From NCBI GenBank assembly GCA_031418215.1, contig JANOXC010000115.1:1-27009 (forward strand): a stretch of DNA of 27,009 nt. Direction: 5' to 3'. This document shows, one piece after another, positions 7,339 to 15,928 of this stretch. Made by a program: the position numbers and the translations under genes. The DNA is from JANOXC01 sp031418215. GTDB lineage: Bacteria > Bacteroidota > Bacteroidia > AKYH767-A > OLB10. Numbering within the stretch: the first letter of the stretch is position 1; each line of letters begins with the position of its first letter. The notes under the pieces are model-generated. The model was not told where the DNA came from. It did no database searches and saw only the letters and a list, made by a program, of their open reading frames with translations.

Positions 7339-9491
7339 AGGTTATTTGTTTGAACGGTAAAAATATTTTTTATCTTCAAACGAAGCGAATTTCCAATTAC
7401 TATTACATCTGAAAAGGCCATGGAAAGTGAACCAATCATCGGACTTAGCAGTCCCATTGCAGCTATTGGTATTGCCACAACATTATATATAAGCGCCCAA
7501 AATAAATTTTGTTTAATGGTTACGATGGTTGCTTTGGAAAGTTGATGGACTTTTATCAAAGAAGAAAGATGTTGCCGGTCAATTAAAATAATATCTGCTG
7601 ATTTAATAGCTGTTTGTGTTGCAGCGCCAAAGGAAACACCAATATCGGCAACAGCCAATGCCGGTGAATCATTAACACCGTCACCAACCATGATTACTTT
7701 TCCATGCCTTTTTAATTTTTCAATGATCTCCAGTTTCTCAGCCGGCATTTTTTCACCATAAACTTCCTGAATGCCTAGTTTCTCTGCTACGTCATTGCAT
7801 TTTTCCAACCTGTCGCCACTTAACAAAATTGTTTTGAAATGCTGTTCGTTAAAATATTGTAATGTTGCTGAAGCATCACTTCTGATTACTTCTTCAAAAT
7901 CAATTGTAGCAAGCAATACATTATTCATGATCACATAAACCTGGTGTGAGCGATCATCGGTTAGATCACATGCCCAATTGTAACTGCCAACTAAATAGTT
8001 GTTCCCTTCCACATCTTTAGCTTTCACGCCAAGCCCTTTTTCTTCTGTAATGGATGCAAATTTAATCGAGGAGTGTGCACTATTATTTTGAATTTCCTTA
8101 ATCATTGCTTTGGCTGTAGGATGTGTTGAATATTGTTCAAGTGTGAAAATCACGTACCTGGCAAGATCTTCGTTTATAATGTAATTTATTTTTTTGACTT
8201 TTAAAATCGGCTCCGTTAAAGTGCCAGTCTTATCAAATACAATGATTGCTGATTCACTCATTAATTCCAATAAATGCCCACCCTTAATTAATATTCCTTC
8301 TTTTGCTGCACGACCAACAGCTACTGCTACTGCTGTGGGAGTGGCTAATCCCATTGCACATGGGCATGAAATCACCAAAACAGCAATGCTTCTTAAGAAA
8401 CTTCCTGTAAGGGGAACAGCCATCATGAAATAGGAAATCAGAAAGGTAAATAGAGAAATCAACAGTACAACTGGTACAAACCAGGCGCTTACTTTATCAC
8501 CCCATCTTTGTATAGCGGGTTTGTTTTGCGTTGCTTTACTTACCAACTCAATAATATTGTTCAATACGGTATTGTTGCCAACTTCATCAGCAATGACCTT
8601 AATACTGCCATCAATAATTATTGTTCCTGCGAGAACAGTATCATCAATGCCTTTCACAGATAGCATGCTTTCACCAGTCATAGAGGATTCATCGATACTT
8701 GCATTGCCCCAATAAATACGTCCATCAGCAGGAATTTTGTCGCCGCTGTTCACAAGAACAAGGTCATTCTTTTTCAATGTTCCAATTTCAATTTCCTCAA
8801 TTTTTTCATCAACCGTTAATGAATTTACAATGCGCTTAGCAATGATTGGCTGCAAATTCAATAGCGATTCGACAGCGGAGGAAGTTTTTTTCAAACTTTT
8901 TTGTTCGATTAAATTTCCCAGTAAAACCAAAGTAATAATGACAGCTGATGTTTCAAAAAATAAAAAATGACGCATTTCAACTGCATTTGTTGAAATGATT
9001 AAGCCAACAAGGCTGTAAATAAAAGCGGAGACCGCGCCAATGGTTATTAGCACATCCATATTTGTCTGGCCGTTTCTTAAAGCACCAAAAGCACTTTTTC
9101 CAAAATATGTTAAGCCGATATATAAAACCGGAAGACATAAGAGCAATTGAATCCAGCCATTATGCAACCATGTCCAATTCAACAACATATGCAGCGTTAA
9201 TGGAAGGGTAAATATAGCTGCAATTAGAAAACGGATTTCCAAAGAAGATAGGCCCTTGACTTTTTGAGAAATTTCTTCATTTTTTTCTACAGCATGATAA
9301 CCCATACTGTTTATTTCATCAATTACAAAGGAGATGGGGATATCACCGTTAAGGTTATATTCTACTTCTCCTTTATCAAAACTGACCCATAAATTCTTCA
9401 ATCCTTTTTTTCCCAGGTGGCGTGTAATGCCCTGTGCACAATTGCTGCAAGTCATTCCTTCAACCTGTAAGACCACTTTTTCATCTGTCAT
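7335..9491 (-). CDS. copA: Copper-translocating P1B-type ATPase
   Basis: A 718-residue heavy-metal pump that expels Cu(I) from the cytoplasm using ATP. Domains in order: an N-terminal metal-binding HMA domain with GMTCSNC (12-18); membrane helices from about 87-200; the actuator domain with TGES (272-275); CPC in the ion-path helix (376-378); the phosphorylation site DKTGT (Asp420); the nucleotide-site HP (457-458); the hinge GDGVND (603-608); and two closing helices with YN (669-670) and MAFSD (691-695). CPC plus YN marks the Cu(I)/Ag(I) P1B-1 group. The last-helix motif, usually MxxSS, reads M-A-F-S-D here, so one copper-site Ser is Asp. No cbb3 oxidase or copper chaperone gene is adjacent. 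The gene overlaps the downstream flippase start by four bases and is divergent from the phosphate operon. Confidence 0.93.
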   Translation of the reverse strand: MTDEKVVLQVEGMTCSNCAQGITRHLGKKGLKNLWVSFDKGEVEYNLNGDIPISFVIDEINSMGYHAVEKNEEISQKVKGLSSLEIRFLIAAIFTLPLTLHMLLNWTWLHNGWIQLLLCLPVLYIGLTYFGKSAFGALRNGQTNMDVLITIGAVSAFIYSLVGLIISTNAVEMRHFLFFETSAVIITLVLLGNLIEQKSLKKTSSAVESLLNLQPIIAKRIVNSLTVDEKIEEIEIGTLKKNDLVLVNSGDKIPADGRIYWGNASIDESSMTGESMLSVKGIDDTVLAGTIIIDGSIKVIADEVGNNTVLNNIIELVSKATQNKPAIQRWGDKVSAWFVPVVLLISLFTFLISYFMMAVPLTGSFLRSIAVLVISCPCAMGLATPTAVAVAVGRAAKEGILIKGGHLLELMSESAIIVFDKTGTLTEPILKVKKINYIINEDLARYVIFTLEQYSTHPTAKAMIKEIQNNSAHSSIKFASITEEKGLGVKAKDVEGNNYLVGSYNWACDLTDDRSHQVYVIMNNVLLATIDFEEVIRSDASATLQYFNEQHFKTILLSGDRLEKCNDVAEKLGIQEVYGEKMPAEKLEIIEKLKRHGKVIMVGDGVNDSPALAVADIGVSFGAATQTAIKSADIILIDRQHLSSLIKVHQLSKATIVTIKQNLFWALIYNVVAIPIAAMGLLSPMIGSLSMAFSDVIVIGNSLRLKIKNIFTVQTNNL

Positions 9492-9495
9492 CCGG

Positions 9496-9503
9496 CAAAG
9501 GTA
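9496..9503 (-). promoter_or_regulatory. -7 element of the copper ATPase gene, four bases from its ATG
   Basis: TACCTTTG on the minus strand matches TAnnTTTG exactly and is followed by CCGG and then the ATG. With the usual start of transcription about seven bases after the box, the mRNA would have almost no leader. No clear TTG is seen 17-23 bases upstream. Confidence 0.5.
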
Positions 9504-9548
9504 TAAATCGTTTATTGGTTATTAACGAACAAATTCATCCTTATTTTA

Positions 9549-9577
9549 TTGTCACTTAAGGCAAAGAATTATATTTG
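9549..9577 (+). promoter_or_regulatory. Promoter of the DUF47-pit operon
   Basis: TTG (9549-9551) and a perfect TATATTTG (9570-9577) are separated by 18 bases, matching the TTG-N17-23-TAnnTTTG promoter of this phylum. The ATG follows 20 bases after the -7 box. It is divergent from the copper ATPase promoter in the same 106-base gap. Confidence 0.6.
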
Positions 9578-9597
9578 TCGACAATCGATCAACCAAA

Positions 9598-10242
9598 ATG
9601 GCAATAGGATTCCTAAAGTTCTTTATTCCTCAGGATAAAAAGTTCTTCGTATTATTTGATAAGGCCGCTTTAAACTTGCAGGAGGCCGCCAAGGTAATGT
9701 ACAGCCTTGTTACTACAAGTAATAAAGAGGACAGACAGCATTATATACGTGAAATTGAAAGACTAGAACATGTTGGTGATGACATTACGCATGAAATATT
9801 CAATGAATTATCACGTAATTTTATTACTCCATTCGATAGGGAAGATATACACCGTTTGATCAGTGCAATTGATGATATCCTGGATTATATACACGGTTCC
9901 AGTAAGCGTATCAGTATATATAAAGTGCTTGAGTGCAGCCCTGAAATGATCAAACTCAGTGAGTTGCTTCAAACGCAGACCGAAGAATTGCGAAGGGTGA
10001 TTTATGAATTAAAAAACATGGACAAGTTGCGCAACGTAAGTGAGTCATTAGTGTTGATCAATAGTATTGAAAACCATGCTGATGATATTTTCGATAATGC
10101 AGTTGCAAGACTTTTTGAAAATGAGAAAGATGCTGTTCAGATCATCAAGCAGAAAGAAATCCTTCAGGCTTTGGAGACGGCAACCGATATGTGTGAAGAT
10201 GCTGCCAATGTGATTGATTCCATCTTAATTAAAATGGCTTAG
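9598..10242 (+). CDS. DUF47 family (PhoU-like) phosphate transport accessory protein
   Basis: A 214-residue, largely helical cytoplasmic protein of the DUF47/PhoU-related family, whose genes very often precede low-affinity phosphate transporters. It begins MAIGFLKFFIPQDKKFFVLFD. It has the family acidic segments IERLEHVGDDITHEIFNEL and TPFDREDIHRLISAIDDILDY (about residues 50-100) and a second half with similar spacing (ENHADDIFDNAVARLF, ATDMCEDAANVIDSILIKMA), consistent with the duplicated three-helix bundle of PhoU-like proteins and its E/DxxxD metal-binding pairs. The pit gene begins 20 bases downstream on the same strand, so the two form an operon. By family knowledge it probably modulates or assists Pit; this cannot be read directly from sequence. 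Confidence 0.92.
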   Translation: MAIGFLKFFIPQDKKFFVLFDKAALNLQEAAKVMYSLVTTSNKEDRQHYIREIERLEHVGDDITHEIFNELSRNFITPFDREDIHRLISAIDDILDYIHGSSKRISIYKVLECSPEMIKLSELLQTQTEELRRVIYELKNMDKLRNVSESLVLINSIENHADDIFDNAVARLFENEKDAVQIIKQKEILQALETATDMCEDAANVIDSILIKMA

Positions 10243-10262
10243 TTTTTATATTGATTGTATAG

Positions 10263-11258
10263 ATGGAAATCAGCCTGATATTTGTTGTTATTGCACTTGC
10301 GCTCATCTTTGATTTTATCAATGGTTTTCATGATGCAGCAAATTCGATCGCTACGGTGGTCTCTACAAAAGTGTTAACCCCTTTTGTAGCTGTTTTATGG
10401 GCGGCCATGTTTAATTTTATTGCTTATTGGTTATTTGAGTTGAAAGTTGCGGATACCGTTTCAAAAACAGTAAGGCCTGAGAGCATCACACTCATTGTTG
10501 TTTTATCCGGACTGATAGCAGCCATTATCTGGAACTTAATCACTTGGTGGTGGGGAATTCCTTCTTCCTCATCGCATACCTTAATTGGCGGTTTTGCAGG
10601 AGCAGGAATTGCCAATGCAGGAAGTTTCGATGCTGTAGTAATGGAGAAAGTAATGCCAACAGTTTATTTTATTGTTTTGGCGCCTGTCATCGGAATGATT
10701 ATTTCCTATTTGATTTCTGCTATTACGATTTGGGTTTGCAGAAATGCAATACCCTCTAAGGTAGATAAAATCTTTCGAAAGCTTCAGTTGGTTTCCTCAG
10801 CAGCCTATAGTCTTGGACATGGTGGTAATGATGCCCAAAAAGTGATGGGAATTATTGCAGCTGCAATGATGGCCAATGGTACTATAGATGGCATTTCCAG
10901 TCTTCCGAGTTGGGTGCCGATTGCCTGTTATACATCAATTGCTCTGGGAACAATGTTTGGTGGATGGCGGATTGTTAAAACGATGGGTCAGCGCATAACA
11001 AAACTCACGCCTTTTGAAGGATTTAGCGCGGAAACGGCAGGTGCACTTACCCTTTTCGGGACGCAGCATTTTAAAATTCCTGTAAGTACAACTCATACTA
11101 TTACAGGGGCTATCGTTGGTGTTGGTTTAACAAAAAGAATTTCAGCGGTCCGATGGGGAGTTACCATTCAATTGATTTGGGCATGGGTATTAACCATACC
11201 AATTTCTGCAAGCCTTGCCGCATTAATTTTTTATTTTATACATCATTTTATTATTTAA
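10263..11258 (+). CDS. pit: PiT family inorganic phosphate transporter
   Basis: A 331-residue inner-membrane protein that imports phosphate (in bacteria as a metal-phosphate complex, driven by protons). Both halves of the PiT signature are present: GFHDAANSIATVVSTK near residue 20 and SLGHGGNDAQKVMGIIAAAM near residue 185. Two repeated helix-hairpin motifs also appear, WGIPSSSSHTLIGGFAGAGIA near residue 100 and FKIPVSTTHTITGAIVGVG near residue 275. This inverted duplication is typical of the family, and the length fits the shorter bacterial members. It is downstream of the DUF47 gene in one operon. Its end faces the end of the CLC gene, with a hairpin between. Confidence 0.95.
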   Translation: MEISLIFVVIALALIFDFINGFHDAANSIATVVSTKVLTPFVAVLWAAMFNFIAYWLFELKVADTVSKTVRPESITLIVVLSGLIAAIIWNLITWWWGIPSSSSHTLIGGFAGAGIANAGSFDAVVMEKVMPTVYFIVLAPVIGMIISYLISAITIWVCRNAIPSKVDKIFRKLQLVSSAAYSLGHGGNDAQKVMGIIAAAMMANGTIDGISSLPSWVPIACYTSIALGTMFGGWRIVKTMGQRITKLTPFEGFSAETAGALTLFGTQHFKIPVSTTHTITGAIVGVGLTKRISAVRWGVTIQLIWAWVLTIPISASLAALIFYFIHHFII

Positions 11259-11264
11259 TTAAGC

Positions 11265-11297
11265 GCATAGAATTCGGCTATATTTTATTTTCTATGC
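11265..11297. terminator. Hairpin between the convergent pit and CLC genes
   Basis: GCATAGAA (11265-11272) and TTCTATGC (11290-11297) are perfect inverted repeats of eight bases with a 17-base loop, placed just after the pit stop and before the end of the CLC gene. The following T runs are poor in both directions, so this is a weak candidate for a bidirectional terminator. Confidence 0.35.
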
Positions 11298-11353
11298 TGC
11301 GAAATTGTAACCAAATCAACATTTATATAACTTTTCCCCTTATAAATAAAAAA

Positions 11354-13132
11354 TCACTCACCGTGTTCTTCAATCAAAAGATTTCGATAACGAGTAAATA
11401 TTGCTGATTTAGAAACAAACCCCCTATAACAATTATATTCAAGGACGGGTAGATTCCATGCATTGGTATCAACAAATTTTTTCATCACTTCACCCATTGT
11501 TTCGTTTAACATGAGGACTGCAGGTGGCTGTATCATTAGATCTTTAACACTTGTTGTTGAATATTTTTCTTGAAGAAACATTACCTCTCTAATGTCATCA
11601 AGTAAAATAATTCCATGCAAATGATGCTGACTGTCAGTAACAGGAAAGATGTTTCTTTTGGAGCGGCCTATCACTTCAACAAGATCCCCGAGTGTACTTT
11701 CAATATTTATTTCTGCAAAATCATTTTCCACAAGTGATGATAGTTTGATTTTTTCAAGTACGATTTTGTCTTTATTATTTATGTATAACTCCCCTGACAA
11801 AGCAAGTTTTTTTGTATACACAGAATAATTTTCAAAGTATTTACTGATGAAATAGGAAAGAGCGGAAACAATCATTAACGGCACAAATAAAGTATAACCA
11901 CCTGTTATTTCGGCTATGAGAAATATGGCTGTCATTGGTGCGTGAATAACACCGCTTAGTAATCCTGCCATGCCAATTGCAATAAAATGTTCAGGATTGG
12001 TTGAAGCTAACCCTGTCATGTTAATGATTTTAGAGAAAGCAAATCCCATGAATGCACCACTGTATAAGGATGTGCCAAACATCCCGCCATTGCCACCACC
12101 ACCAATAGTTAAGGCAGTTGCAAATACTTTAGTAAACATCAATACAATTACCAATAAAAGGAAAAAATAATCTCCCGAAAAAAAATCTGAAAATGGGGAA
12201 TAGGCCATCAGAACTGCATAATTTCCATTAAATAATTCGAGTATATTGTTATACCCTTCACCATATAACGGTGGAAAAAGAAAAGTAAGGCCGCCTAATA
12301 CTATCCCGCAAATGATGCTGTTTTGAAAAGGTTTTTTTCGTTTTAAAAAAAGTTGTTCAGATTTCAGGTAAGTACGGATGCAATACACCGACATGAGTCC
12401 ACAAATCAATCCTAACACAATAAAAAGCGGAATGTTTGAAATAGGCCATTCATCTGTAATCCGGAAAAATGGCTGACCTTTATATATTATTTCTGAAACA
12501 ACGGTAGCTGTTGCAGAAGCAATTAATATTGGAATAAATGCAGGTACCGTTGCTTGAGCAAGTACAACTTCAAGAGCGAAAATAACACCGGCAACAGGGC
12601 AATTGAAAATAGCAGCAATGCCGGCCGCCGCACCACAAGCAATCAATAACGTTTTCTCCTTAATGTTCATTCGAAATGCATTTCCTATTCTGCTGCCAAA
12701 AGCACTTCCGGTAACAACTATGGGTGCTTCCAGACCGGCTGAGCCACCAAATCCAACAGTAAGCACACTGCTGATAATTTGAGAAGACATTTTATGCCGC
12801 TCTACATTTGCATTCTTTTTTAAGATACTGACCAGCACAAGGCCTATGCCTCTTCCAAGGTCACCTTTACGAAATACTTGTACATAAATGGTGCAAAGTA
12901 GTAATCCTGCTAATGGATAAATAAAATACAACCATTCACTTTGATACATGTAAATTAAAGTTTCTACCAGGTATTTGATCTCATGTACGGTTACCTTCAG
13001 CAAAACTGCTGCAAGGCTGGTAACAATTCCAACAAGAAATGCCGCTAAAATCACAAAAGTATCATTGCCAATATGCCTGATCCTCCACTGGGCAAACCGA
13101 CTTAATATTCGAGAGAACTTGCTAAAACGCAT
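11354..13132 (-). CDS. CLC family chloride channel/transporter with C-terminal CBS pair
   Basis: A 592-residue membrane protein with the CLC fold (about residues 20-435) and a cytoplasmic CBS-domain pair (about 465-585). CLC signatures are present: FGGSAGLEAPIVVTGS (the GREGP region, gating Glu135), GAAAGIAAIFNCPVAGVIFALEV, and GGGGNGGMFGTSLYSGAFMG (the GxFxP region). Where E. coli ClcA has the internal proton-transfer glutamate (Glu203 in ...IIEEM), this protein reads FALEVV, with Val189 at that place as in channel-type CLCs. It may therefore conduct passively or couple differently. The CBS pair (LVEVIGRSKRNIFPVTD, then NAWNLPVLEYNCYRGFVSK) could sense an adenine nucleotide. The start at 13132 gives a short basic N-terminus before the first helix. 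It is monocistronic, convergent with pit and divergent from the helicase. Confidence 0.9.
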   Translation of the reverse strand: MRFSKFSRILSRFAQWRIRHIGNDTFVILAAFLVGIVTSLAAVLLKVTVHEIKYLVETLIYMYQSEWLYFIYPLAGLLLCTIYVQVFRKGDLGRGIGLVLVSILKKNANVERHKMSSQIISSVLTVGFGGSAGLEAPIVVTGSAFGSRIGNAFRMNIKEKTLLIACGAAAGIAAIFNCPVAGVIFALEVVLAQATVPAFIPILIASATATVVSEIIYKGQPFFRITDEWPISNIPLFIVLGLICGLMSVYCIRTYLKSEQLFLKRKKPFQNSIICGIVLGGLTFLFPPLYGEGYNNILELFNGNYAVLMAYSPFSDFFSGDYFFLLLVIVLMFTKVFATALTIGGGGNGGMFGTSLYSGAFMGFAFSKIINMTGLASTNPEHFIAIGMAGLLSGVIHAPMTAIFLIAEITGGYTLFVPLMIVSALSYFISKYFENYSVYTKKLALSGELYINNKDKIVLEKIKLSSLVENDFAEINIESTLGDLVEVIGRSKRNIFPVTDSQHHLHGIILLDDIREVMFLQEKYSTTSVKDLMIQPPAVLMLNETMGEVMKKFVDTNAWNLPVLEYNCYRGFVSKSAIFTRYRNLLIEEHGE

Positions 13133-13495
13133 TTGTATTACTGGCTGAATTTGTATACCAGGAAATAAAAATAAATATATAATGATCTAAAAAAGGTTTC
13201 GGATCAGTAAAGATGTAAACAAGTGAAGTGATTTTTTATGGAATAAATGAAGACTTCATATGTTGAATTTGTTTCTAATGTTTTATTCAACGATATTTTT
13301 CTTTTAGTATTCAATCGGAAATGAAAATTATCGAGGATACTTTTTAAATGAATCATAGTGGTATTTTTTCAGATAAGAACTTTATTGTTGAACGGTTTAA
13401 TTAACCTTGTTTTGGTAGGAAGTTTGTCAACAACTTTGTGAAGGTTTTTCACATTTTAAGGGGCAACTGCTGTCCATTAGCTACCTTTGCCTGCA
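13133..13495. other. 363-base divergent intergenic region with DnaA-box-like pair
   Basis: This AT-rich gap separates the divergent CLC and helicase genes and encodes no convincing protein. Near its right end, TTGTCAACA (13424-13432) and TTTTTCACA (13445-13453) each resemble the DnaA box TTATNCACA (two and one differences at its fixed positions) with starts 21 bases apart. A small inverted repeat, TGTGAA and TTCACA, overlaps them at 13438-13453. The helicase -7 element lies at 13482-13489. The left part must hold the CLC promoter, but I see no clean TAnnTTTG there. Confidence 0.4.
13482..13489 (+). promoter_or_regulatory. -7 element of the helicase gene, six bases from its ATG
   Basis: TACCTTTG matches TAnnTTTG exactly and is followed by CCTGCA and the ATG at 13496. 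This is the same box sequence and nearly the same spacing as at the copper ATPase gene. It implies a leaderless or near-leaderless mRNA, and it argues against the upstream TTG at 13487, which lies inside the box. No -33 TTG is evident. Confidence 0.5.
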
Positions 13496-15832
13496 ATGGC
13501 AGATTATTTGAATAAGCTGAATGATGTCCAACGGCAGGCTGTAGAATGTATGGATGGTCCGGTAATGATTATTGCCGGCGCGGGCTCAGGAAAAACAAGG
13601 GTGCTTACCTATCGCATTGCATACTTAATGCAACATAATGTTGATCCTTTTAATATCCTCGCACTTACTTTTACCAATAAGGCAGCGCGTGATATGAAGC
13701 ATCGTATTGCAGGCGTGGCGGGGGAGGATGCTCGCAATTTATGGATGGGAACTTTTCATGCCGTTTTTGCCAGGATTCTGCGGATAGAAGGGCAGAAGTT
13801 GGGTTACCCTGCCAATTTCACCATCTATGATACGGAAGACAGTAAAGGCCTAATCAGAGATATTTTAAAAGAAATAGGCCTCGATGATAAAATTTACAAA
13901 CCTTCTCTGGTATTAAATAGAATTTCATCAGCCAAAAACAATTTATTTAACTGGCACGATTACCAGCAAAATACAGAATTAACCAATGATGATAAGCTAA
14001 GCGGCAAGCCCAAGTTAGGCCTTATATTCGAGTTGTACAGCAAACGGTGTTTTAAAGCGGGTGCTATGGACTTTGATGATATACTGTACAACACCTATAA
14101 GTTGTTAACGGAGCATAATGATGCATTAAATAAATACCAGAGTAAATTTAAGTATGTATTGGTTGACGAGTTTCAGGACACCAATTTTGTTCAATATATT
14201 ATCGTAAAAAAATTATCTGCAAGGCTTGAGAATATTTGTGTTGTTGGTGATGACGCACAAAGTATTTATGCTTTCAGAGGAGCAAACATTCAAAACATTT
14301 TAAGTTTTGAAAAGGATTATCCTGATTTAAAAACATTTAAGCTTGAACAGAATTATCGATCCACAAAAAACATTGTTCAGGCAGCCAATAGTGTAATTGG
14401 AAATAATAAAAATCAGCTGAAGAAAGAAGTGTGGACACAAAATGAAGATGGTGAAAGTATTCGTTTAATGCGTGCATTAAGTGATAACGAAGAGGGATTG
14501 ATGGTGAGCCAGCATATTTTTGAAGAGAAGATGAACAGGCAGCTGAAGAATAGTGATTTTGCTATTTTGTACAGGACCAATGCGCAAAGCCGCTCGATGG
14601 AAGAAGCATTGCGTCGAATGAATATTCCTTACCGTATTTATGGTGGTATTTCTTTTTATCAGCGAAAAGAAATTAAAGATTTGCTGGCCTATTTTAGGAT
14701 AACAATGAATCCGAATGATGAAGAAGCTATTAAACGCATCATCAATTATCCTAAACGTGAAATCGGCAAAACAACTATTGAGCGTTTGGTAATAACAGCG
14801 AATGAACAAGGGCTCAGTTTATGGACAATAATGGAAAATGTTCATGATTTTAATACCGGTATTAATGCACCAACCAGAGAGCGGATACTTGATTTTGTTA
14901 CAATGATCAAAAGTTTCCAAGTGATGTTGCCTACGCATCCTGCCTATGAGATGGCCAGTCATATTGCGAATTCAACCGGCTTGCTGCGTGAATTATATAT
15001 TGACCGCACACCTGAAGGAGTGGGTCATTATGAGAATTTGCAGGAATTATTGAACGGTATTAAAGAATTCAGCGAGAACGGAGCAATGCCAATGGAATCC
15101 CCTTCGATGGAATTGAATGATCGTCCTTTGCGAACACTTGATTTGTATATGCAGGATATTGCCTTATTGACTGATGCCGATAAAGATAGTGATGAAGAAA
15201 AGGACAAGGTGCAACTCATGACGATACATAGTGCGAAAGGACTGGAGTTTGGCAATGTTTATATTGTTGGCCTAGAAGAAAATCTTTTTCCATCTCAGTT
15301 GTCACTAAATTCGCGATCAGATTTGGAGGAGGAGCGCCGTTTGTTTTATGTAGCTATAACACGCGCAGAGAAGAAATTGACATTGTCCTATGCCTCCAGC
15401 CGTTATAAATGGGGGAACCTGCTTAGTTGTGAACCAAGCCGGTTCCTGGATGAAATCGATCCCAAATGTATTGAGGTGATTACACCAAAACACACAGCAA
15501 ATGCAGGTGGTGATGACACAGATTGGAGCCGTTCACGACGTAATTCATTTGTTTCAGGCATAAACAATGTGGCGAATGCTCCTGCTAAAACTGCACCTTC
15601 AGGTTTTCGCAAAACATCAGTTGCGCAGCCCAAGCAGTCAAACCCGGATTTTAAGGCCGATGACGCTTCACTGATCAACATAGGGAGCCAGGTTGAACAT
15701 GAAAAGTTTGGCTTTGGAAAAGTAATCAGTTTGGAAGGCAGGTTCCCTGATAATAAAGCGTTAATATTGTTTGATGGTCATGGCCAGAAACAATTACTTT
15801 TAAAATTTGCGAGGCTGAGGATAGTAGATTAA
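13496..15832 (+). CDS. pcrA: PcrA/UvrD-type superfamily 1 DNA helicase
   Basis: A 778-residue 3'-5' DNA helicase that acts in nucleotide excision repair, mismatch repair and removal of roadblocks or RecA filaments. SF1A motifs in order: Q-motif LNDVQRQAV; Walker A GAGSGKT (28-34); Ia ALTFTNKAARDMK; II VDEFQDTN; III VVGDDAQSIYAFRGA; IV LEQNYRSTKNI; V MTIHSAKGLEF; and VI RRLFYVAITRAEKKL. The C-terminal end, INIGSQVEHEKFGFGKVISLEG, is the Tudor-like PcrA/UvrD tail that binds RNA polymerase in characterised members. A low-complexity linker rich in Asn, Ser and Lys precedes it. Start at ATG 13496 rather than TTG 13487, since the latter overlaps the promoter box. The DUF4290 gene follows after 96 bases on the same strand. 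Confidence 0.95.
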   Translation: MADYLNKLNDVQRQAVECMDGPVMIIAGAGSGKTRVLTYRIAYLMQHNVDPFNILALTFTNKAARDMKHRIAGVAGEDARNLWMGTFHAVFARILRIEGQKLGYPANFTIYDTEDSKGLIRDILKEIGLDDKIYKPSLVLNRISSAKNNLFNWHDYQQNTELTNDDKLSGKPKLGLIFELYSKRCFKAGAMDFDDILYNTYKLLTEHNDALNKYQSKFKYVLVDEFQDTNFVQYIIVKKLSARLENICVVGDDAQSIYAFRGANIQNILSFEKDYPDLKTFKLEQNYRSTKNIVQAANSVIGNNKNQLKKEVWTQNEDGESIRLMRALSDNEEGLMVSQHIFEEKMNRQLKNSDFAILYRTNAQSRSMEEALRRMNIPYRIYGGISFYQRKEIKDLLAYFRITMNPNDEEAIKRIINYPKREIGKTTIERLVITANEQGLSLWTIMENVHDFNTGINAPTRERILDFVTMIKSFQVMLPTHPAYEMASHIANSTGLLRELYIDRTPEGVGHYENLQELLNGIKEFSENGAMPMESPSMELNDRPLRTLDLYMQDIALLTDADKDSDEEKDKVQLMTIHSAKGLEFGNVYIVGLEENLFPSQLSLNSRSDLEEERRLFYVAITRAEKKLTLSYASSRYKWGNLLSCEPSRFLDEIDPKCIEVITPKHTANAGGDDTDWSRSRRNSFVSGINNVANAPAKTAPSGFRKTSVAQPKQSNPDFKADDASLINIGSQVEHEKFGFGKVISLEGRFPDNKALILFDGHGQKQLLLKFARLRIVD

Positions 15833-15928
15833 CTTACCAAAAATATATTTTTGACTAGAATAAACAACAAAATTTTAAATCAAGTGGCCCGCTGAGGTAG
15901 ATTGAAATAAACTAAGTAAAACCAACAA

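Noticed and set aside
13487..13489. TTG as the start of the helicase
   Set aside because: It is part of the TACCTTTG promoter box. The ATG at 13496 begins MADYLNKLNDVQ, where homologues begin.
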